In this document: positions 1 through 4,492 of the stretch, one piece after another | Layout: each line of letters begins with the position of its first letter | Numbering within the stretch: position 1 is the first letter of the stretch | Origin: Candidatus Hebobacteria bacterium | GTDB lineage: Bacteria > Armatimonadota > Hebobacteria > Hebobacterales > Hebobacteraceae | Direction of reading: 5' to 3' | NCBI GenBank assembly: GCA_029821235.1 | Contig: JALGTT010000095.1 | Span: forward strand, 1-5,579 | DNA: 5,579 nt | Position numbers and translations under genes: made by a program | Notes under the pieces: generated by a model | Databases searched by the model: none | What the model was told of the DNA's origin: nothing | Seen by the model: the letters and a program-made list of their open reading frames with translations, nothing else

Positions 1-515
1 GCGAGCCTGGTGCTGGAGGCTTTGGGCTGTGGGGTACAGAAGGCGACGATCTGGAATAATGTGCAGGCGTTGGGAGAGAGGGCGAGGCGGGCCTTCATGG
101 CGAGGCAGAGGAGCTGGCCAGGTGGCTGTGCGAGACGGCAGCGCGGTTGGGCTGCGAAGTGGTGGTGACAGATGAGCTGGACTGCTACAAGCTGGCGGCA
201 GAGCAAGCGGGGCTAGAGCACCAACTGTGTCTGGCGCACTGGCGCAAGGCGGTGGCGAGGAGGCTCAAGAAGATCAAGGGCTATCAGAAAGAGCACAAGC
301 CCCTGCGGGATGATCTGGGGCGCAGAGTGCCTCGGAGCTACCAGGTGCCCGAGACCAGCAACGCCTGCGAGAACGCCATTGGCCGCGCTGGCAAGATACG
401 TCACAAAGCCATGCGGGGCTACCAGAGCCTGCGCTCGGCCATCGCCACCACCTTCTTGCTCGCCAGCCTGGGCGGAGTGCTGGCTGGAGTCTCCTACACC
501 AGCCTCATCACCTAA
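1..515 (+). pseudogene. Decayed DDE-type transposase, 3' part
   Basis: This is the remnant of an insertion-sequence transposase that enters from the left edge. The frame starting at base 1 encodes a helix-turn-helix-like stretch (LGCGVQKATIWNNVQALGER) and runs to a TGA at 166-168. Catalytic-core similarity then continues in another frame, open from 60 to the TAA at 513-515, so the frame breaks at roughly 85-110. The second frame carries VVVTDELDCYK (probable second catalytic Asp, codon 171-173), a CLAHWRK motif, and PETSNACENAIGR (probable catalytic Glu, codon 369-371) followed by KIRHKAMRGYQS. Only 66 residues separate that Asp and Glu, short for such enzymes, and no candidate for the first Asp is visible. 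Internal deletions around 90-110 and 300-345 are therefore inferred. It is almost certainly inactive. The tail after the Glu resembles IS families whose transposase ends in a hydrophobic LLASLGGVLAGVSY-type segment, but I cannot name the family with confidence. Confidence 0.8.
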
Positions 516-568
516 GCCCCCTCACCTGAGCCCTTCCACTCAGCACCACTACAACACCAACTCACCAC

Positions 569-588
569 CGGTAGCTGAACAGCTACCG
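569..588. repeat. 20-bp inverted repeat downstream of transposase remnant
   Basis: Two perfect 9-base arms, CGGTAGCTG and CAGCTACCG, are separated by AA. No T-run follows on either strand, so it is not a standard intrinsic terminator. It lies between the transposase stop and the nrdR promoters, so it may be a leftover of the insertion sequence end, an operator, or a terminator hairpin that lost its T tract. The palindrome is clear, but its role is unknown. Confidence 0.5.
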
Positions 589-601
589 CCGTGCGCGGGC
601 C

Positions 602-630
602 TTGCGGTGCAAACGGATGTGTGATATAAT
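602..630 (+). promoter_or_regulatory. Possible upstream extended -10 promoter for nrdR
   Basis: The -10 hexamer TATAAT (625-630) is perfect and is preceded by TGA, giving the extended form TGNTATAAT. The 17-bp-spaced -35 position holds TTGCGG (602-607), which matches only its first three bases, as is common for extended -10 promoters. A transcript would start near 637 and run into nrdR. It would be a secondary promoter alongside the stronger one at 663-691. Confidence 0.45.
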
Positions 631-662
631 TCCCGTGAACAGAGGAAATTTCTCAAATAGTG

Positions 663-691
663 TTGACACACTAGATGTAGTGTGGTATAAA
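663..691 (+). promoter_or_regulatory. Main sigma70-type promoter of nrdR-nrdJ
   Basis: TTGACA (663-668) matches the -35 consensus exactly. It is followed by a 17-bp spacer and TATAAA (686-691), five of six -10 bases. Transcription should begin near 698, leaving a leader of about 25 nt before the ATG at 723. The spacer contains a near-consensus NrdR operator, so bound NrdR would block RNA polymerase. Confidence 0.75.
668..683. promoter_or_regulatory. NrdR box 1 (operator in promoter spacer)
   Basis: The 16-mer ACACTAGATGTAGTGT has perfect 6-base inverted arms (ACACTA and TAGTGT). It matches the published NrdR-box consensus acaCwAtATaTwGtgt at 14 of 16 positions by eye. It starts in the last base of the -35 element and fills most of the -35/-10 spacer, a classic repressor position. 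A second box lies 31 bp downstream. Confidence 0.75.
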
Positions 692-698
692 TGCCTGC

Positions 699-714
699 CC
701 ACGACATACAGTGT
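699..714. promoter_or_regulatory. NrdR box 2 (weaker tandem operator)
   Basis: The 16-mer CCACGACATACAGTGT matches the NrdR consensus at about 12 of 16 positions, with a strong right half (ATACAGTGT) and a weak left half. Its start is 31 bp from that of box 1, a 15-bp gap, close to three helical turns. This is the spacing known for tandem NrdR boxes. It covers the expected transcription start region and overlaps a possible GTG start at 711, favouring translation from the ATG at 723. Confidence 0.6.
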
Positions 715-722
715 CTAGCGAT

Positions 723-1235
723 ATGCGGTGTCCCTATTGCACATATGAAGACAGTCGTGTCCTCGATTCCCGCACCGGGGAGGACGGCGCGGTGGTGCGG
801 AGACGCCGCGAATGCCCGGAGTGCCGGCGCAGATTCACCACTTATGAGCGTGCCGGTGAGGTCAAGTTGATGGTGGTGAAGAAGGACGGCCGCCGGGAGC
901 CTTTCGATGCCGCCAAGATCGTGGAGGGGATGGCGAAGGCGTGCGAGAAACGGCCCATCGAGAGGGGCCAACTGGAGGAGGCGGTGGGGGAGATCGAGCG
1001 TGTCCTGCGGGACGAATTGCGGGACGAAGTGACGGCGGTAGAGATCGGGCAAGTGGTGATGCGCAAGTTGAGGGAGATGGACGAGGTCGCCTATGTCAGG
1101 TTCGCTTCGGTCTACAAGGAGTTTGGGGACGCGGAGTCCTTCTTGAGGGAGGTCGAGGATTTGGCGAAGGGGGAGGATGGCCGAGACAGAGAGCCCGGCC
1201 CTGCAGCAGAGGAAGCAGTAACAACACAACAGTAG
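723..1235 (+). CDS. nrdR: Transcriptional repressor NrdR of ribonucleotide reductase genes
   Basis: NrdR is a cytoplasmic zinc-binding repressor that senses ATP/dATP and represses ribonucleotide reductase genes by binding paired NrdR boxes. From the ATG at 723 the product has 170 residues. The N-terminal zinc ribbon uses C3, C6, C31 and C34 (MRCPYC, then ECPECRRRFTTYER). An ATP-cone spans roughly 45-135, starting around VVKKDGRREPFD and ending near VAYVRFASVYKEF. The last 20 or so residues form an acidic, low-complexity tail, making it somewhat longer than the usual 150-160. The ATG is chosen because family members begin at MxCPxC. A GTG at 711 would add four residues and lies inside an NrdR box. 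No convincing Shine-Dalgarno precedes either start. The gene is first in a probable operon with nrdJ and is likely autoregulated by the two boxes at its promoter. Confidence 0.96.
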   Translation: MRCPYCTYEDSRVLDSRTGEDGAVVRRRRECPECRRRFTTYERAGEVKLMVVKKDGRREPFDAAKIVEGMAKACEKRPIERGQLEEAVGEIERVLRDELRDEVTAVEIGQVVMRKLREMDEVAYVRFASVYKEFGDAESFLREVEDLAKGEDGRDREPGPAAEEAVTTQQ

Positions 1236-1304
1236 GAATCGCCCACCTGCACCTGCGGCCGGCCGCGTGGAGGGGACTCGCGACGGGCCAGGGACGGGAG
1301 CGAG

Positions 1305-1310
1305 AAGGAG
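1305..1310 (+). promoter_or_regulatory. Ribosome binding site of nrdJ
   Basis: AAGGAG lies 9 nt before the GTG at 1320-1322. This supports the GTG start, as no ATG is available at a suitable place upstream of the conserved domain. The 84-nt gap after nrdR shows no NrdR-box-like palindrome or clear promoter, so nrdJ probably depends on the nrdR promoter. Confidence 0.75.
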
Positions 1311-1319
1311 CCAACAGAA

Positions 1320-3614
1320 GTGTCGAGCCTGCCACAAGACCTGCCACTGCCTCGCCTGACTGACAACGCCCTGACGGTGCTTCGCAGGCGGTATCTCCGC
1401 AAGAACGAAGACGGGGCGCCGATCGAGGAGCCATGGGAGATGTTCTGGCGGGTGGCGCGCGACGTCGCCTCCGCCAGCCTGCGCTATGACCCCGGGGCCG
1501 ACGTGGAGGCCGAGGCGCGGACCTTTTACCGCATGATGGCCAACCTCGACTTCCTGCCCAACTCTCCGACCCTGATGAACGCGGGCCGGGAACTGCAGCA
1601 GTTGTCGGCCTGCTTCGTGCTGCCCATCGAGGACTCGATGGACTCCATCTTCGAGACCATCAAGAGCACGGCCCTCATCCATCAGTCGGGCGGGGGGACC
1701 GGGTTCTCGTTCTCCCGGCTGCGGCCCAAGGGCGACATCGTGAAGACCACCGGCGGCATTGCCTCCGGGCCGGTCTCCTTCATGAAGGTGTTCAACGCGG
1801 CGACCGAGGCGGTGAAACAGGGGGGCACCCGGCGGGGCGCGAACATGGCGATCCTGAGGGTCGACCACCCGGATATCCTCGAGTTCATCACCGCCAAGCG
1901 GGACACCACCACGCTCACCAACTTCAATATCTCGGTGGGGCTGACCGAGGAGTTCATGCGCGCGGTGCAGGACGATGCCGAGTTCGACCTGAGAAACCCC
2001 CGCACGGGCAAGGTGGTCCAGCGGCTGAAGGCGCGGGAGGTGTTCGACCTCATCGTCGAGTGCGCGTGGGCGTCCGGCGAGCCGGGGATCGTGTTCCTCG
2101 ACCGCCTCAACGCCGACAACCCCACCCCCGAACTCGGCGAGATCGAGTCCACCAACCCGTGCGGCGAGCAGCCTCTCCTGCCCTATGAGGCCTGCAACCT
2201 CGGTTCCATCAACCTGGCCCGCTTCGTCAAGCACGACCCGGACCCAGAGGTGGATTTCGAGCGCCTGGGCGAAACCGTGGACCACGCGGTCAGGTTCCTC
2301 GACAACGTAATCGACGTGAACGAGTACCCCATGCCCCAGATCGAGAAGATGGCCAGGGGCAACCGAAAGATAGGCCTCGGCGTGATGGGGTTCGCGGATA
2401 TGCTCCTGCAACTGGGGCTGCCGTACGACTCCGAGCCCGCGCTGGAGATGGCCGGCCGCGTGATGAAGTTCATCCACGAGCGGGGGCAGCAGGCCTCCTC
2501 GGAGATCGCCCGGGAGCGCGGGGTTTTCCCCAACTTCGAGAAGAGCCGGTTCGCCAAGACCGGTCCGCGGCTCCGCAATGCCACCGTCACCACCATCGCC
2601 CCCACGGGCACGCTGTCCATCATCGCGGGCGTCTCCTCGGGCATCGAACCGCTCTTCGCCATCGTGTTCACGCGCCGGATCCTCGACGGCGAGAGCATGT
2701 TGGAGGTGCATCCTCTGTTCGAGCAGGTGGCCAAGCAGAGAGGGTTCTACTCGCAGGCCCTGATGCAGGAGATCGCCGGCCACAAGTCGCTGGCCGACGT
2801 GGAGGCCGTTCCTCCGGACGTGCGGAGGCTGTTCGTGACCTCCTACGATATCGCCCCCGACTGGCACATCCGGATGCAGGCGGCCTTCCAGGAGCACACC
2901 GATAACGCGGTGTCCAAGACCGTGAACTTCCGGCACGAGGCGACGGAGGAGGATATCCGCCGAGTCTACCTCCTCGCCTATGAATTGGGTTGCAAGGGCG
3001 TAACGGTGTACCGGGACGGCTCGCGGGAGGACCAGGTGTTGAGCACCGGCTCCGGCGTGCCCGCGAAGACGGATCAGGCGTCACCCGTGCCGGCGAAGGC
3101 CGCCTCCATCGTCCCCCGGCCGCGGCCCACGCTCACCCGGGGAACCAGCGAAAAGGTGAAGACCGGGTGCGGCAACCTCTACGTGACCATCAACGAGGAC
3201 GAAGAGGGGCTCTGCGAGGTGTTCACCACCATCGGCAAGTCCGGCGGGTGCACCTCGTCGCAGTCCGAGGCCACCAGCCGGATGATCTCTCTCGCCCTCA
3301 GGTCCGGCGTGGACCCGGCCGCCATCGTCGAGCAACTGAAGGGGATCCGCTGCCCCATGCCCTCCTGGGACCGGGGCACCGTCATCCTGTCGTGCGCCGA
3401 CGCCATCGGCAAGGCGATAGAACGGTATCTGTCGAGCAACGGGAGGAACGGGGGAGCCAGGAAGCGGGATGCCGCACGCTCCGAGTCATTGCCGACCGGA
3501 AACGGAGTGGTTTCCACCGGGTACAATCCCGAGTGTCCCGAGTGCGGCACCATGCTGGAGTTGGCGGAGGGGTGTGTGGTGTGCCGCTCCTGCGGATACT
3601 CCCGTTGCGCCTAG
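1320..3614 (+). CDS. nrdJ: Class II (adenosylcobalamin-dependent) ribonucleotide reductase NrdJ
   Basis: NrdJ reduces ribonucleotides to deoxyribonucleotides in the cytoplasm, using adenosylcobalamin to make the thiyl radical, so it works with or without oxygen. The 764-residue product has the family landmarks. NSPTLMNAG (81-89) precedes redox Cys C98 in LSACFVLP. NPCGEQ supplies N279, thiyl-radical C281 and E283. C292 in YEACNLGSINL is the partner of C98. The C281-C292 spacing of 11 equals that of Thermotoga NrdJ. APTGTLSIIAG (427-437) is the expected phosphate-binding loop. A TSCPD domain covers about 612-685. The C-terminus has C739/C742 and C755/C758 pairs plus C752 and C763, fitting the zinc-ribbon and thiol-shuttle tail. 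No N-terminal ATP-cone is present, so overall activity feedback in the enzyme is probably absent. It follows nrdR by 84 bp in the same direction and is probably under NrdR control. Confidence 0.97.
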   Translation: MSSLPQDLPLPRLTDNALTVLRRRYLRKNEDGAPIEEPWEMFWRVARDVASASLRYDPGADVEAEARTFYRMMANLDFLPNSPTLMNAGRELQQLSACFVLPIEDSMDSIFETIKSTALIHQSGGGTGFSFSRLRPKGDIVKTTGGIASGPVSFMKVFNAATEAVKQGGTRRGANMAILRVDHPDILEFITAKRDTTTLTNFNISVGLTEEFMRAVQDDAEFDLRNPRTGKVVQRLKAREVFDLIVECAWASGEPGIVFLDRLNADNPTPELGEIESTNPCGEQPLLPYEACNLGSINLARFVKHDPDPEVDFERLGETVDHAVRFLDNVIDVNEYPMPQIEKMARGNRKIGLGVMGFADMLLQLGLPYDSEPALEMAGRVMKFIHERGQQASSEIARERGVFPNFEKSRFAKTGPRLRNATVTTIAPTGTLSIIAGVSSGIEPLFAIVFTRRILDGESMLEVHPLFEQVAKQRGFYSQALMQEIAGHKSLADVEAVPPDVRRLFVTSYDIAPDWHIRMQAAFQEHTDNAVSKTVNFRHEATEEDIRRVYLLAYELGCKGVTVYRDGSREDQVLSTGSGVPAKTDQASPVPAKAASIVPRPRPTLTRGTSEKVKTGCGNLYVTINEDEEGLCEVFTTIGKSGGCTSSQSEATSRMISLALRSGVDPAAIVEQLKGIRCPMPSWDRGTVILSCADAIGKAIERYLSSNGRNGGARKRDAARSESLPTGNGVVSTGYNPECPECGTMLELAEGCVVCRSCGYSRCA

Positions 3615-3696
3615 CCGGCGCCCTGCCCGCACGGCGGCTTGTGCAGTCGCCGCGCGCCGCGTGGCGAGTTTGGGACAATACGTCGGCGGGCCGCGC

Positions 3697-3726
3697 TTGA
3701 CCGGGGGCGCCACAACGGGATAGAAT
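3697..3726 (+). promoter_or_regulatory. Promoter-like sequence before a terminator
   Basis: TTGACC (3697-3702, five of six -35 bases) is followed by an 18-bp spacer and TAGAAT (3721-3726, five of six -10 bases). The predicted start is near 3733. No protein gene follows on this strand. The transcript would run about 80 nt to the terminator at 3779-3814. It may drive a small RNA, or be a chance match. Confidence 0.4.
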
Positions 3727-3732
3727 GCGCAA

Positions 3733-3812
3733 CACCAGACGGGTGGATCGTTCGTCTGGCGAGCGGCGGCCATGAATGCCTCCGTGTGTGCTTTTGCACG
3801 CACGGGGGTTTT
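3733..3812 (+). ncRNA. Candidate small RNA, about 80 nt
   Basis: The segment is bounded by a promoter-like sequence on the left and a strong intrinsic terminator on the right. Near its 5' end it can form a hairpin with a perfect 7-bp stem (CCAGACG at 3735-3741 with CGTCTGG at 3753-3759) and an 11-nt loop. A linker then leads to the terminator hairpin. I recognise no known riboswitch or sRNA family in it. It could instead be a leader whose downstream gene has been lost, or simply the 3' untranslated region of the nrdR-nrdJ transcript. Confidence 0.25.
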
Positions 3813-3814
3813 GT
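3779..3814 (+). terminator. Rho-independent terminator downstream of nrdJ
   Basis: A 13-bp stem (3779-3791 with 3796-3808, two G-T wobbles, GC-rich base) closes a TTTT loop and is followed by TTTTGT at 3809-3814. The T tract lies only on the right, so it ends rightward transcription. It is 165 nt past the nrdJ stop and is the first good terminator for the nrdR-nrdJ operon. It may also end the candidate small RNA starting near 3733. Confidence 0.75.
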
Positions 3815-4014
3815 CATTGGAGGGCACGCTAGAGGACAGCAAGCCTGCGTCGGTCAAATGGGGGGACAGCACGGATTCGTCGCCGAGTTGATCCGCCGCT
3901 GGGGGACAGGCCCCACTTTGCAGGACCAGGGGCAGCAGGGGCCGAAGCAGCGGACAGCTCCGGAGGAGCTACCGTGCGCAGAGAAACGGACGACTCGGAT
4001 GACGCCGTGCTGCG

Positions 4015-4048
4015 AGCAGGGCGACCGTCGCCTCCAGGTCGCCCTGCT
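4015..4048. terminator. Long perfect hairpin between convergent genes, possible terminator
   Basis: Two perfect 12-base arms (AGCAGGGCGACC and GGTCGCCCTGCT) flank a 10-nt loop. It lies 27 bp past the stop of the - strand yjbQ-family gene, where a terminator is expected, and between two converging operons. Neither side has a proper T-run (only TTCGCGTTTC on the + side). It may therefore be a weak or bidirectional terminator, or a 3'-end stabilising hairpin. Confidence 0.45.
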
Positions 4049-4075
4049 TCGCGTTTCACGGGGCCGCGGGATGGA

Positions 4076-4492
4076 TCAACCCTCCGTGCCCGACTGCGGC
4101 GCCGGCAGTAGTTGCACGTACACCCGGCGCCGCCGCGGGCCGTCGAACTCGCAGAAGTAGATTCCCTGCCAGGTGCCCAGCACCAGCCTTCCGCCCTCCA
4201 CCGGCACCGCCACCGAGAGCCCCATCAGCGAAGCCTTCACATGCGCATCCGAGTTCCCCTCCGCGTGCGCGTACGGCCCCCGGTGGGGCACCATGCGCTC
4301 GAGCACACCGAGCAGGTCGGCGGTAACGTCCGGGTCCGCGTTCTCGTTGATGGTCATCCCCGCCGTGGTGTGGGCGCTGCACACCACCGCCAGCCCGTCG
4401 GCCAGCCCGGAGCGGGTGACCACCCGCTGGACCTCGCGGGTGATGTCCACCAATTGCGTGCGGCTGGAGGTGTTCAGCTCAATCGTATTCAC
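4076..4492 (-). CDS. yjbQ: YjbQ/UPF0047 family protein (secondary thiamine-phosphate synthase type)
   Basis: This small protein belongs to the widespread YjbQ family, some members of which show weak thiamine-phosphate synthase activity; the physiological role is unsettled. From the GTG at 4492 it has 138 residues, the normal family length. Conserved blocks are SAHTTAGMTINENADPDV (H41, N49, E50, D53, D55), YAHAEGNSDAHVKASLMG (H76, E78, N80, D82, H84) and LGTWQGIYFCEFDGPR (W108, Q109, E115, D117) near the C-terminus. These residues group around a predicted metal or ligand site in family structures. The frame stays open to an ATG at 4609, but the extra 39 residues are arginine/proline-rich, unlike the family, and overlap the upstream gene. 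AGAGGA 7 nt before the GTG supports the shorter form. It overlaps the end of the debranching enzyme gene by 14 nt, suggesting translational coupling. No functional link between the two products is evident. Confidence 0.93.
   Translation of the reverse strand: MNTIELNTSSRTQLVDITREVQRVVTRSGLADGLAVVCSAHTTAGMTINENADPDVTADLLGVLERMVPHRGPYAHAEGNSDAHVKASLMGLSVAVPVEGGRLVLGTWQGIYFCEFDGPRRRRVYVQLLPAPQSGTEG

Larger units (their letters stand above)
3615..4075. other. 461-bp convergent intergenic region without a convincing gene
   Basis: This gap separates nrdJ (+) from the yjbQ-family gene (-). Open frames exist on both strands, including one on + at 3639-4160 and a 39-codon one starting ATG at 3772. 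None has a recognisable domain, a good ribosome binding site or natural-looking composition. What can be seen is a promoter-like pair (3697-3726), a rightward intrinsic terminator (3779-3814), a short palindrome with AGCTCC/GGAGCT arms (3956-3970), and a long perfect hairpin (4015-4048). GGACAG also occurs four times, at 3834, 3864, 3904 and 3952, with no regular spacing. Confidence 0.7.

Noticed and set aside
660..674. A four-codon frame (GTG TTG ACA CAC TAG) after an AGAGGA, which looked like a leader peptide.
   Set aside because: It overlaps the -35 element of the main promoter and would be transcribed only from the weaker upstream promoter. It is too short to mean anything.
1255..1266. 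A 12-bp GC palindrome between nrdR and nrdJ.
   Set aside because: It is made only of G and C in a GC-rich gap, has no T-run and no match to an NrdR box. It is likely chance.
549..2936. A 795-codon open frame on the - strand, antisense to nrdR and most of nrdJ.
   Set aside because: It lies opposite two unmistakable conserved genes, has no recognisable domain, and has the His/Arg/Gly/Leu-rich composition expected from reading a GC-rich gene on the opposite strand.
3730..3812. A T-box-like reading of GGGTGGATCG followed by a terminator.
   Set aside because: There is no room for the long specifier stem, the conserved bulge sequence is incomplete, and no aminoacyl-tRNA synthetase or amino-acid gene follows.
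3772..3891. A 39-codon + strand frame starting ATG just before the terminator hairpin.
   Set aside because: Its early codons form the terminator stem and no Shine-Dalgarno is present. A peptide leader cannot be excluded but is not supported.
3639..4160. A 173-codon + strand frame in the intergenic gap.
   Set aside because: It runs through the terminator, the hairpin and the 3' end of the yjbQ gene. It has no ribosome binding site or recognisable motif.
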